The notes below the pieces were generated by a model. The model ran no database searches and was not told where the DNA came from. It saw only the letters and a list, made by a program, of their open reading frames with translations. Of a stretch of DNA of 64,000 bases, positions 16,456 through 25,364 are shown in pieces; the first letter of the stretch is position 1, and each line of letters starts with the position of its first letter. The stretch lies in assembly GCF_965219885.1 (NCBI RefSeq), contig NZ_CBDCOT010000009.1, positions 2,480,001-2,544,000 on the forward strand. Reading direction: 5' to 3'. The DNA is from Curvivirga sp965219885 (GTDB lineage: Bacteria; Pseudomonadota; Alphaproteobacteria; UBA8366; Aestuariispiraceae). Both the position numbers and the translations under genes were made by a program.

Positions 16456-17127
16456 CTATTTAAAGCTTTTAGGGAAACGGCTTTTTATGAAAGCATGAAG
16501 CACGCGGGTCGCTCTGCTTTTGTTAAAGGTTTTGGGGTGCAGGAATGCCTCAACCCAGAAACCTTCTACCATTGCATAAATACCTGATGCACTATCCCTT
16601 GCATATTCGAGATTTTCGCCCTGCGACTCTGCTAAATTGAGGCATAGATTATTTAACATAGCTGTATATTGTTTGTCTCTTGTCCCACAAAGTTCCAAAT
16701 ATTCAGGATGACTATTGGCTTCCGCACGAAAAGCATACCAAACCGAAAGCATGTCTGACTTTAAAACCTGATTACTAAGATCATTTTTCAGAACAGACAT
16801 TAATTGTGAAGCAGGTTTTGATCCACCTTTGATCAATGCTGCACGCCAGAAAGTCTCATAATTATTAGCCAAACGAGTAAGCGCAGCCTGAAAAAGAACT
16901 TCCTTTGAGCTGAAATGCAAATTTATCATCCCACGAGAGAGGCCCGATATAGCTTGGATAGTGCTGACCGTAGTACCAGCATATCCATGTTCAGCGATTG
17001 ATTTGATAGTTGCATCAATCAAAAGATCACGATGATGCGCTTTCTTTTTATCGCGCACACCAGTTTGCTTTGCTGGTTTTGCACGTGTCTTTTTAGTTTT
17101 TACTTTTTTTGCATCTGCTGCGGTCAT
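16456..17127 (-). CDS. TetR-family regulator, BetI-like
   Basis: A 223-residue TetR-type repressor. The N-terminus is Lys-rich, followed by the helix-turn-helix (GYAGTTVSTIQAISGLSRGMI) and a BetI-like ligand domain with YARDSASGIYAMVEGFW. BetI relatives respond to choline or betaine. The gene is divergent from a trimethylamine methyltransferase-family gene and faces a palindrome, so it probably represses that gene in response to a quaternary amine (inference). The start at 17127 removes a 29-residue stretch that overlaps the control region. Confidence 0.85.
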   Translation of the reverse strand: MTAADAKKVKTKKTRAKPAKQTGVRDKKKAHHRDLLIDATIKSIAEHGYAGTTVSTIQAISGLSRGMINLHFSSKEVLFQAALTRLANNYETFWRAALIKGGSKPASQLMSVLKNDLSNQVLKSDMLSVWYAFRAEANSHPEYLELCGTRDKQYTAMLNNLCLNLAESQGENLEYARDSASGIYAMVEGFWVEAFLHPKTFNKSRATRVLHAFIKSRFPKSFK

Positions 17128-17201
17128 TCTAAAATCTTCTGTTTTTAACGGGTTGTAGATTGATAAGTTACCTCTATTCATCCAATTTTCAACAATTAAA
17201 A

Positions 17202-17219
17202 AATGAACGTACATACATT
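17202..17219. promoter_or_regulatory. Palindromic operator between the TetR/BetI-like gene and the methyltransferase gene
   Basis: AATGAACGTACATACATT is an 18-base imperfect palindrome (14 of 18 positions symmetric) in the middle of the 195-base divergent region. Its spacing and TGTAYGTAC-like core resemble sites bound by TetR-family dimers. Confidence 0.55.
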
Positions 17220-17322
17220 TTTATTGCATTTTAAAATTTACTCCTGTAGGTCTAGAGGGAGCAGGGGGATAGAAAAGGGCTATTCCAAAGAGAAAAGTAA
17301 GTAAGATTAGAGGATATTGATT

Positions 17323-18900
17323 ATGGTTCGTGTAGATAAGGAAAATGAAGCGCGTCGAAATCGTCGTGGTGGCGGTGGTCGTTCTGCTCGTTTAGCGATG
17401 CGTGAAGCTGGGCCTGCACAAAGACCTGTACGCGCTGGCTTGCCCGGCGGGCGTTACAAACCGCTAACAGATCAAGATTTGGATATGATTAATGAGGCCG
17501 CTTTAGATATCCTGGAAAGCTTGGGTATTGGTGAACCAACAGAAGAAGCAATTGAAATTGCTTTGGCAAATGGGGCGCATTTGAATGAACATAAAAGAAT
17601 TTGCTTTCCAAGAAATATCGTTAAAGATGCTCTGAAGAAATCTGCAAGTTCATACATTGTCCATAGTCGTAATCCGCAACATGATAATCTGATCGTGGGA
17701 CATAACCATGTGAATTATGTTACGAGTGGTGAGGCCGTTACAGTTTATAACGCAAAAGAAAAGAACTTTCGCCCTTCTACGTTAAAAGATTTATATGATT
17801 TTTGTCGCGTGACGGACACGCTGGAAAATATTCATGGCTTTGGGCAGACAGTCGTTCCCACAGAGCTGGATGATCCATATGAGCATGATATCAATGTGGC
17901 TTATGCTATTGTATCTGGGACGCAAAAGCCTGCGGAAATGACCTTTGTTGATGTGAAAAATATCGATGCAGTGGTTGAAATGTTTGATATGGTTGCTGGT
18001 GGTGTCGGTAAATTTAAAGAAAAACCATTCGTGACCTTTGGTGGCTGTCCGATCGTTTCCCCTTTACGTTTTGGAGAAGATAATCTGGAGGTTTTGATTG
18101 CCAGCTCTAAACGCGATCTCATCAGTGATATTGCGATCGCACCACAAGCAGGGGCGACAGCACCTGCGCATCTTGCTGGCGCATTGGCGCAAGTAACTGC
18201 AGAGGGGCTGGCCTGCCTGTGCATGGTGAATATGATTTCACCGGGTACACCGATGTCTTTTGCGATCTGGCCGTTTGTTTCTGATTTACGTTCCGGATCA
18301 TTTTCAGGCGGTAGCGGTGAAGAAGCTGTATTAATGGCAGCTGCGGCACAGATCGGGGGATATTATAATCTACCCGTTACCGTTGCAGCTTCCATGACAG
18401 ATGCGAAAATGCCGGATGCACAAGCGGGGTATGAAAAAGGGATTGCGTCAGTATTGGCAGGCATGGCCGGGGCCAATCGTGTGTTGGAATCTGCGGGTAT
18501 GCTGGGCAGTTTAATGGCGTGTAGTTTTGAGGCCCTGTTGATTGATAACGATATGTTGGGACAGGCCCAACGGGCCATTCGTGGAATTGAAGTGAACGAA
18601 CAAACCCTGAGTGTCGAGACGATCAAAGAAGCTTGTTTAGGGGCTGGCCATTTTCTTGGACACCCCAAAACCTTGGAATGTATGGAAACAGAATATCTCT
18701 ATCCAACCATTGCTGACCGTCAACCTTTTGGTCAATGGGTGGAAGAAGGGTCAAAATCAATTCTGGATGTTGCAATTGTGAGAGCTGATGAAGTACTGGC
18801 AACACATTTTCCATCACATATAAGCGAAGAACTTGATGACGCTATCCGTGCAAAATTTCCTATTAAATTGGATAGGTCAGACATGAAGCCAAAGGCATAA
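17323..18900 (+). CDS. MttB-family (trimethylamine methyltransferase-like) protein, non-pyrrolysine
   Basis: A 525-residue member of the MttB superfamily, which transfers methyl groups from methylated or quaternary amines to a corrinoid protein. The frame is uninterrupted, so there is no in-frame TAG for pyrrolysine; such homologues include glycine betaine methyltransferases. The N-terminal basic segment (ENEARRNRRGGGGRSARL) is followed by the TIM-barrel region including YVTSGEAVTVYN. AGAGGAT precedes the ATG at 17323. No corrinoid protein or reductive activase is in the window, so substrate and acceptor are open. The divergent BetI-like gene hints at a betaine-like substrate. Confidence 0.88.
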   Translation: MVRVDKENEARRNRRGGGGRSARLAMREAGPAQRPVRAGLPGGRYKPLTDQDLDMINEAALDILESLGIGEPTEEAIEIALANGAHLNEHKRICFPRNIVKDALKKSASSYIVHSRNPQHDNLIVGHNHVNYVTSGEAVTVYNAKEKNFRPSTLKDLYDFCRVTDTLENIHGFGQTVVPTELDDPYEHDINVAYAIVSGTQKPAEMTFVDVKNIDAVVEMFDMVAGGVGKFKEKPFVTFGGCPIVSPLRFGEDNLEVLIASSKRDLISDIAIAPQAGATAPAHLAGALAQVTAEGLACLCMVNMISPGTPMSFAIWPFVSDLRSGSFSGGSGEEAVLMAAAAQIGGYYNLPVTVAASMTDAKMPDAQAGYEKGIASVLAGMAGANRVLESAGMLGSLMACSFEALLIDNDMLGQAQRAIRGIEVNEQTLSVETIKEACLGAGHFLGHPKTLECMETEYLYPTIADRQPFGQWVEEGSKSILDVAIVRADEVLATHFPSHISEELDDAIRAKFPIKLDRSDMKPKA

Positions 18901-18927
18901 AATGAAAACACCTCACTAAACTTTTAT

Positions 18928-18953
18928 GAGCCGACTTTATGTTGGCTCTTTTT
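18928..18953 (+). terminator. Rho-independent terminator after the methyltransferase gene
   Basis: GAGCCGAC (18928-18935) pairs with GTTGGCTC (18941-18948) at seven of eight positions, and TTTTTCTTTT follows. It overlaps the first codons of the longest frame of the next gene, which argues for a later start there. Confidence 0.8.
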
Positions 18954-19006
18954 CTTTTGGGAATGGTCTTGTTTCTGAACGTGTAAAAGCGGATAATGCT
19001 GCCGCT

Positions 19007-19615
19007 ATGACCATTGTGATACCTGAAAGAGATAGAGAACGCTTCCGTAAAGTTGTCTTGGTGATGAAGACAGCAACGGTAGAAGGTGAAAAGGCGGCCG
19101 CAGAACAAGCGGCATTACGCCTTGCTAAACAATGGGATATGACCTTGGAAGAGGCAATCGCTGAAACCCATCCTGAACTGGATGATGGCAAGGTCAATAT
19201 GTCTGAACAGGCAGCGCGTCGCCAATCTGCGGTTGATGCATGGGCATCTGGTACCTTGCGTATGATGCGTGGTAATGAAGCGCGTGAGAAATACGAGTTT
19301 CAGATGGCTGCACAAGCGGCACGTGAACGTGGCATGAAAGAAGAAATGCCAGTTAACCAACCAAAGACGGGTAATATTAAAATTACACGTACTTTCCACA
19401 GCAGTTATAAGCCAAGCAAAGCGGATCATGAAAGATTGATCGGGGCGTTGTTAAAGGAAGGCCATAATCTTCGTAAAACTGCGATTTTAGCAGACGCAAC
19501 CAGCCAACAAGTTGCTGCGGTTTATCTTAAAATACGTGATGAAATTACAGCTGCACGTAAGCAAAATGCAATGAAGCAAAAACGAGCAGCTAATCGTCGT
19601 GGTGGTCGCCGCTAG
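19007..19615 (+). CDS. Conserved-looking hypothetical protein, DUF2786-like N-terminus
   Basis: About 202 residues from the ATG at 19007. A start at 18926 would place the N-terminus inside the preceding terminator. The N-terminal part (RERFRKVVLVMKTATVEGEK, then AALRLAKQWDM) has the helical, Ala-rich pattern of DUF2786 repeats. A middle basic region follows, and the C-terminus (ATSQQVAAVYLKIRDEITAA) could form a helix-turn-helix before a Lys/Arg-rich tail. It has no signal or membrane segment and may bind nucleic acid. I do not recognise a characterised family. Confidence 0.6.
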   Translation: MTIVIPERDRERFRKVVLVMKTATVEGEKAAAEQAALRLAKQWDMTLEEAIAETHPELDDGKVNMSEQAARRQSAVDAWASGTLRMMRGNEAREKYEFQMAAQAARERGMKEEMPVNQPKTGNIKITRTFHSSYKPSKADHERLIGALLKEGHNLRKTAILADATSQQVAAVYLKIRDEITAARKQNAMKQKRAANRRGGRR

Positions 19616-19628
19616 GTAATTTGATCGT

Positions 19629-20012
19629 CTAGCGTGACTTTTTTTCCATCATTGATAAATCCAACTGCAATTTTTCTCCCATCCAAATTGGATGATCACG
19701 GTGATCTGCTAGTTCATCACCAGATTGTGGGTGTAAAAAGACAACTAAGTCTTTTCGATTAAACATCAACCATTTGGTAATATCTGCAAAATCTTTATGG
19801 TGAAATGCGACTTGAAAGCTCCATCTTGGATGTGGCCCAACATTTCGCTCCCAAAAGCGACCCATATCGATATCAGGCCAGTTTTTCTCGATCTGCTCAC
19901 GAATAGACCAAGCAATATCTTTGGTAGCCTCATCAAAATAGATATGTGCATGATAATCATACATGGATGTATCGCGTAAAATTTTTACAGTATTGGCGTT
20001 ATCTTCATTCAT
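19629..20012 (-). CDS. DOPA 4,5-dioxygenase family protein
   Basis: A 127-residue protein of the DOPA_dioxygenase fold. Conserved His-rich blocks are visible: YDYHAHIYFD near the N-terminus, NVGPHPRWSFQVAFHH in the middle, and FLHPQSGDELADHRDHPIWMG near the end. In plants and fungi the family opens the DOPA ring; in bacteria the substrate is usually unknown and might be another catechol. It is convergent with the hypothetical gene and in line with the flavin monooxygenase gene 96 bases upstream, so both could act on aromatics (inference). Confidence 0.85.
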   Translation of the reverse strand: MNEDNANTVKILRDTSMYDYHAHIYFDEATKDIAWSIREQIEKNWPDIDMGRFWERNVGPHPRWSFQVAFHHKDFADITKWLMFNRKDLVVFLHPQSGDELADHRDHPIWMGEKLQLDLSMMEKKSR

Positions 20013-20108
20013 GATTGAATTTCCTATTGCTGTATCCGTGTCTCTAATTTTGCTAGGAAATGCTTTATTTACAAGTCAATCATCAGAAACTAATTGTTTC
20101 CGTTGCTT

Positions 20109-21353
20109 CTATTTGTTTTTTAAACTGTATTTAGGATGCCAATTACCAGGATCGATATTTGAAAACAAACCCGTCTTTACACCTGATAAAACTTCTATGG
20201 AAAGTTTGTTTATATAGGGAGCCTTTTGGAAGGGGTTAAAAAACAAATCTCTTAGTCGGGCTGCAATTAATGAGTCTGATTGGAAGAAGGGAGTGAGCCA
20301 TCGGCTAGCCCATTGGTAGAAATGGACATGGTTTCTTCGATCTTTATCATAATTGATAATTGCGTCTTCAAGATTTGGAGTTGTATCCAGATGTTTCGAA
20401 AAGACAAGTGCATCAGCCAACCCTAGATTGGCACCTTGCCCAAGTTGTGGGCTGGTGTTATGGGCTGCATCCCCCATAAAAATAAGACGATCATTATAAA
20501 AACGTTTTAGAATAATATCGTGATAAATTGCTCTGTTTAAGTCTGAATGAACATTGAAATCTGCGGCGAGTTTTCCTGCCTCAGGCCATAGATTCGCAAC
20601 ATGTCTTTGCCACTTATCGAAGGGCTCGTTATACCACTGGTCAAAATTTTCATGTTTCAAGCTATAGAAAAAGGCATAGGAGTTTTTCTGATCGGTTTCT
20701 GAAGCCTTTCCCATAGGCATAACGCCAATCATTGTGTGTGCAAGATCATATCGTTGATGGAGATGTTGGTAATTGAAATCTTGATTGGCTGTTGAAATAC
20801 CCCAAACCGCACCATAAGGATATTTTTTATTGAGCTTTATCTCGGCAAATTGATCACGAACTTTAGATTTCATGCCAGATGCATCTATAACCAAATCGAA
20901 GGAGTCGGTTATCTCACCAAGAGAATTTTGAATGATTGGGCTTTTGGTTTTGTGCTTAATAGAGATAGCTTCAAAATCTTTAACAAGCTTGATTTTGCGT
21001 TTAACCACTTCATCATACAACAAATGGAATAACGCTGATCGATGGATACCTAATCCAAATAAGCGAGGACTTAAATTTTCGTAGGCGACATCCATCACTT
21101 TCCAACCGTTGATGGTATGTCCTTTTAAATGCGAAATTGGGGCGCCAAGTCGAAGGGCCTTTTTATCAAGGCCGAGATTAGCAAGGCAAGCAAGTCCGGT
21201 CGGTTGTAGTAACAGGCCGGAACCAAGAGGTTTCGGCCTGTCAAACTTTTCAAACACGGTGACATCATGACCCGAACGGTCAAGATAAAGCGCAGAGGCC
21301 AATCCTGTTGTCCCTGCGCCTATTATCCCAATCTTATATCGTTTATCCCCCAT
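20109..21353 (-). CDS. FAD-dependent aromatic monooxygenase-like protein
   Basis: A 414-residue group A flavin monooxygenase. The FAD-binding GAGTTGLAS motif is at residues 12-20 and the second FAD motif is MGDAAHNTSPQLGQGANLG. Relatives hydroxylate aromatic acids, quinone precursors or similar rings with NAD(P)H and O2. AGGAAGTC precedes the ATG. It starts 15 bases after the ettA stop and may be co-transcribed. The substrate cannot be read from sequence. Confidence 0.83.
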   Translation of the reverse strand: MGDKRYKIGIIGAGTTGLASALYLDRSGHDVTVFEKFDRPKPLGSGLLLQPTGLACLANLGLDKKALRLGAPISHLKGHTINGWKVMDVAYENLSPRLFGLGIHRSALFHLLYDEVVKRKIKLVKDFEAISIKHKTKSPIIQNSLGEITDSFDLVIDASGMKSKVRDQFAEIKLNKKYPYGAVWGISTANQDFNYQHLHQRYDLAHTMIGVMPMGKASETDQKNSYAFFYSLKHENFDQWYNEPFDKWQRHVANLWPEAGKLAADFNVHSDLNRAIYHDIILKRFYNDRLIFMGDAAHNTSPQLGQGANLGLADALVFSKHLDTTPNLEDAIINYDKDRRNHVHFYQWASRWLTPFFQSDSLIAARLRDLFFNPFQKAPYINKLSIEVLSGVKTGLFSNIDPGNWHPKYSLKNK

Positions 21354-21368
21354 GACTTCCTATCAGGA

Positions 21369-23048
21369 TTAATGGGAAATCTTACGGTATTTAATACGAT
21401 GTGGTTGATCCGCATCTGCACCTAGACGACGTTTGCGGTCAGCTTCGTAATCTTCATAGTTCCCTTCGAACCACACAACCTGACTATCGCCTTCGTAAGC
21501 CAAGATATGTGTCGCGATACGGTCAAGGAACCAGCGATCATGCGAGATAACCACAGCACAACCAGCAAAGTTTTCCAACGCTTCCTCTAGTGCGCGAAGT
21601 GTATCAACGTCCAAATCGTTCGTTGGCTCATCGAGTAGCAATACGTTGGATTCTGATTTAAGCATTTTTGCCAAATGTACACGGTTGCGCTCACCACCAG
21701 ATAACATGCCAACTTTCTTTTGTTGATCGCCACCTTTGAAGTTGAAGCTACCAACATAGGCGCGGCTTTGCATCTTGCGTTTACCAAGTTCGATTACATC
21801 TAGGCCGTCAGAAATTTCTTCCCAAACTGTTTTAGTATCATCAAGACTGTCACGGGATTGATCCACGTAGCCAAGTTTTACTGTGTCACCAACTGTGAAC
21901 TCGCCTTCATCTGGTGTTTCATTGCCTGTAATCATACGGAACAGGGTGGATTTACCCGCGCCGTTAGGACCAATGATACCAACAATACCACCACGCGGCA
22001 GATTGAATTCCATGCCTTCAAATAAAAGTTTATCGCCAAAAGCCTTCTTTACAGCATCAGCTTTGATTACGATATCGCCCAAACGTGGACCCGGTGGAAT
22101 CTGGATTTGAGCCACGCCGACTTCTTTGTGGTTCTCTTGTTCCAATAGTTTTTCATATGCCTGGATACGCGCTTTGGATTTTGCCTGACGCGCTTTCGGG
22201 CTGGAAGACACCCATTCACGTTCGCGTGCCAATACTTTAGCACGTGCAGCATCTTCTTTGCCTTCTTGTTCCATACGTTTTTGTTTCTGTTCCAACCAAG
22301 CGGAATAGTTGCCTTCGTAAGGAATGCCTGTGCCACGGTCTAACTCAAGGATCCAACCTGTTACGTTATCAAGGAAGTAACGATCGTGAGTTACCATAAC
22401 AACAGTACCTGTATAGTCCGCCAAGAAACGTTGTAACCATGCTACAGATTCTGCATCCAAATGGTTGGTTGGCTCATCAAGAAGGAGCATGTCAGGCTTG
22501 GAAAGCAATAAACGACAAAGGGCAACGCGACGTTTTTCACCACCAGAAAGCTTATCAACAGCCCAATCACCTGGAGGGCAACGAAGTGCGTCCATTGCAA
22601 TATCAACAACGCGGTCCAAGTCCCAAGCGTCAGCTGCATCAATTTTTTCTTGCAACTCAGCCTGTTCACCGATCAATGTCATCATCTCATCATCATCGGT
22701 CACTTCGCCCAATTTCATGGATACTTCGTTGAAACGATCAAGAACGTCTTTGATTTCACCCATTGCATCCATAACGTTCTCATGAACTGTTTTGGATTCG
22801 TCCAGATGTGGTTCTTGTTCTAGGTAACCAATTTTCAAACCTTCAGCGGGTTCTGCGTCACCATTATAATCTTTATCGATACCGGCCATGATTTTTAAAA
22901 GGGTGGATTTACCCGCACCGTTGTAACCTAAAACACCGATTTTCGCGCCCGGTAGGAAAGACAGGGTAATACCTTTGAAAACTTCTTTGCCGCCTGAATA
23001 GGCTTTAGAGAGGTTGTGCATGCGGTAAACATATTGATTGGCAGCCAT
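21369..23048 (-). CDS. ettA: Energy-dependent translational throttle protein EttA
   Basis: An ABC-F protein of 559 residues, the usual EttA length. Two ATPase domains carry Walker A motifs GYNGAGKST and GPNGAGKST, signatures LSGGEKRRVAL and LSGGERNRVHL, and Walker B segments followed by EPTNHLD and EPTNDLD. There are no membrane helices. The linker between domains holds the arm region typical of EttA. It binds the ribosomal E site and gates the first elongation step according to ATP/ADP. The start at 23048 (MAANQYVYRM) matches the family start and follows GAGGAG. Confidence 0.95.
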   Translation of the reverse strand: MAANQYVYRMHNLSKAYSGGKEVFKGITLSFLPGAKIGVLGYNGAGKSTLLKIMAGIDKDYNGDAEPAEGLKIGYLEQEPHLDESKTVHENVMDAMGEIKDVLDRFNEVSMKLGEVTDDDEMMTLIGEQAELQEKIDAADAWDLDRVVDIAMDALRCPPGDWAVDKLSGGEKRRVALCRLLLSKPDMLLLDEPTNHLDAESVAWLQRFLADYTGTVVMVTHDRYFLDNVTGWILELDRGTGIPYEGNYSAWLEQKQKRMEQEGKEDAARAKVLAREREWVSSSPKARQAKSKARIQAYEKLLEQENHKEVGVAQIQIPPGPRLGDIVIKADAVKKAFGDKLLFEGMEFNLPRGGIVGIIGPNGAGKSTLFRMITGNETPDEGEFTVGDTVKLGYVDQSRDSLDDTKTVWEEISDGLDVIELGKRKMQSRAYVGSFNFKGGDQQKKVGMLSGGERNRVHLAKMLKSESNVLLLDEPTNDLDVDTLRALEEALENFAGCAVVISHDRWFLDRIATHILAYEGDSQVVWFEGNYEDYEADRKRRLGADADQPHRIKYRKISH

Positions 23049-23250
23049 GGCTGGCAGTCTCCTCATAATTTTCTTGTATTGAAATATCTACTGCGGTTTC
23101 TAGCTTATCCCTGCGTTACTGTCCATGCTTTGTAAGCTTTTTCATCTAAGAAAAATTATAAACTTCGCTTGATCTATCTTGTATTGTTTTTATGATTATT
23201 TATATCCCTAGTAATCGGGGGATTGGATTTAATAAAGAAAAGAGTCAGAC

Positions 23251-23589
23251 ATGCGTCAAAGACAAGCAAAATTCGCCATCGGAGATTCTGTAGAACACAA
23301 AATTTATGGATTTCGCGGAGTTGTTTTTGATGTGGATCCAGAATTCGATAATACAGAAGAATGGTGGCAATCCATCCCGGCAGATGTGCGTCCAAGTAAA
23401 GACCAGCCGTTCTACCATCTATTTGCGGTACAATCTGATAATAGCAATCCTTATATCGCCTATGTGTCGGAACAAAATTTGATTGCCGCTAATCCTGAAG
23501 ACCCAATTGATCATCCGGGAATTGGTGAGTATTTCGCAGGCCAACAAGGGAATGGACAATATATACCTAATAATTCTGTTGTGAATTAA
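23251..23589 (+). CDS. hspQ: HspQ-like heat-shock / hemimethylated-DNA-binding domain protein
   Basis: A 112-residue single-domain protein with the HspQ (YccV) blocks KFAIGDSVEHKIYGFRGVVFD, FYHLFAV and AYVSEQNLI. In enterobacteria HspQ is a Lon substrate and specificity enhancer, and the fold also occurs in hemimethylated-DNA-binding proteins. The stretch DNTEEWWQSIPADVRPSKDQ fits the alphaproteobacterial version. It stands alone, divergent from ettA. I could not identify a convincing heat-shock promoter. Confidence 0.9.
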   Translation: MRQRQAKFAIGDSVEHKIYGFRGVVFDVDPEFDNTEEWWQSIPADVRPSKDQPFYHLFAVQSDNSNPYIAYVSEQNLIAANPEDPIDHPGIGEYFAGQQGNGQYIPNNSVVN

Positions 23590-23664
23590 ATCATTTATCC
23601 TTAGCCGTTTAGTTGGCTATAAAAATCCACAGATATTAAGAATACAGACAGAGGAGCAGTTCTT

Positions 23665-25272
23665 ATGCTTTCCAAAGAAGATAATTATGATCTGCTTTAT
23701 GATAAGTTTAACTGGGATATTCCAGAGTTTTATAATATCGGCGCGGATATCTGTGATCGTCAAAACCCGGAAGACACAGCCCTAATTTTTGATAAGGGCG
23801 AGGCGGGTATTGATTATTACAGCTTTGGTGATTTTAAAAAACTTTCAAATAAACTAGCTAATGCCTTGGCCGCACAAGGTATTGAAGCAGAGGATCGAAT
23901 TGGCATTCTTTTGCCACAGCGCCCTGAAACGGTCGTTACGCATATTGCCACATATAAAAGTGGCTGTATTGCTGTGCCGTTATTTGTCTTATTTGGGCCT
24001 GAAGCAATTGAATATCGCGCTAAAGCTGGCGGGTTGAAAGTTATCGTTACTGATAAAGTTGGGTTAGGGAAACTCAATGAAATTCGTGAAAGCTTACCGG
24101 ATCTTAAACTGGTGATCTCTGTGGATGGACCCGCAGAGGGGGCTGAGGACTGGAAGAGCTTTACTGAGAATGAAAGTGATAGTTTCACGCCTGTAAACAC
24201 GAAAGCCGATGATCCAGCTTTGATCATCTTTACCTCTGGTACAACAGGTCAGCCCAAAGGTGCTTTGCATGCGCATCGTACATTATTGGGACATTTACCT
24301 TGCGTTGAATCCGCACATAGCTTCTTTCCCCAAGAAGGGGATGTGTCTTGGACCCCTGCAGATTGGGCATGGATTGGTGGTTTGTTAGATGTTTTGCTGC
24401 CAAGTCTTCATCATGGCGTGCCTGTAGTGGCATATCGGGCCAAAAAATTTGATCCGGAAGATACATTTGCTTTGTTAGCGCGTCACAAAATTCGCAATGT
24501 TTTCTTTCCACCAACAGCATTGAAATTGATGCGTAATGTGGAAGACCCTCAATCCCGCCATGATTATTCCGTGCGTTCCATCATCAGTGGTGGGGAATCT
24601 ATGGGCGCTGAATTACTAAAATGGGGGCGTGATACATTTGGTCTGACAATCGCTGAGATTTATGGGCAAACGGAATGTAATCTTGTGGTCAGCGGAAATA
24701 GTCACGCATTACCTGTAAATCCGGGTTTTATTGGCAAGCCTGTACCTGGTCATCAAGTTGAAATCATTGATGATAATGGCAATGTTTTACCCCCTGAAAC
24801 GGAAGGGAATATTGCGGTAAAGAGTCCTGATCCGGTCATGTTTCTTGGTTATTGGAATAATCCGGAGGCAACCAAAGGTAAGTTTATTGGTGAATGGCTG
24901 ATTACCGGCGATACCGGATTTAAGGATAAGCAAGGATATGTGAAATTTATAGGACGTGATGATGATGTGATTACCACATCGGGTTATCGCGTTGGGCCGG
25001 GCGAAATTGAAGACTGTCTCTTGAAGCATCCATCTGTAAAAATGGCCGGTGTTGTTGGCATTCCAGATCCCATCCGAACAGAACGAATTAAAGCTTTTAT
25101 TATTTTGCAAGATCAAGTCGATGGTAATGATGATCTTAAGGAAGAGATAAATCAATTTGTACGCCAACGATTAGCTACACATGAATCACCGCGCGAAATT
25201 GCTTTTGTGGAAGAATTACCAATGACGACAACGGGTAAAATTATGCGTCGAGAATTACGCGCGATAGGATAG
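23665..25272 (+). CDS. AMP-forming acyl-CoA synthetase (acetyl/medium-chain type)
   Basis: A 535-residue adenylate-forming ligase. The P-loop-like motif IIFTSGTTGQPKGALH lies mid-protein, followed by GYWNN, the GDTGFKD hinge region, and the catalytic C-terminal Lys in TTTGKIMRREL. The N-terminal DLLYDKFNWDIPEFYNIGAD resembles acetyl-CoA or medium-chain acyl-CoA synthetases rather than long-chain FadD. GAGGAGCAG precedes the start. The acid it activates is not evident. Confidence 0.88.
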   Translation: MLSKEDNYDLLYDKFNWDIPEFYNIGADICDRQNPEDTALIFDKGEAGIDYYSFGDFKKLSNKLANALAAQGIEAEDRIGILLPQRPETVVTHIATYKSGCIAVPLFVLFGPEAIEYRAKAGGLKVIVTDKVGLGKLNEIRESLPDLKLVISVDGPAEGAEDWKSFTENESDSFTPVNTKADDPALIIFTSGTTGQPKGALHAHRTLLGHLPCVESAHSFFPQEGDVSWTPADWAWIGGLLDVLLPSLHHGVPVVAYRAKKFDPEDTFALLARHKIRNVFFPPTALKLMRNVEDPQSRHDYSVRSIISGGESMGAELLKWGRDTFGLTIAEIYGQTECNLVVSGNSHALPVNPGFIGKPVPGHQVEIIDDNGNVLPPETEGNIAVKSPDPVMFLGYWNNPEATKGKFIGEWLITGDTGFKDKQGYVKFIGRDDDVITTSGYRVGPGEIEDCLLKHPSVKMAGVVGIPDPIRTERIKAFIILQDQVDGNDDLKEEINQFVRQRLATHESPREIAFVEELPMTTTGKIMRRELRAIG

Positions 25273-25364
25273 GTAATCAGCGAAAGTAGATCTGCAAATA
25301 TCCTCGTGAAAATAACTACGTCTTTTACGCTTTTCCTATCGAGGAAAATGGATATAGTTCCCCT

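Noticed and set aside
17323..18900. Pyrrolysine (in-frame TAG) in the MttB homologue
   Set aside because: The frame is open throughout without an internal TAG.
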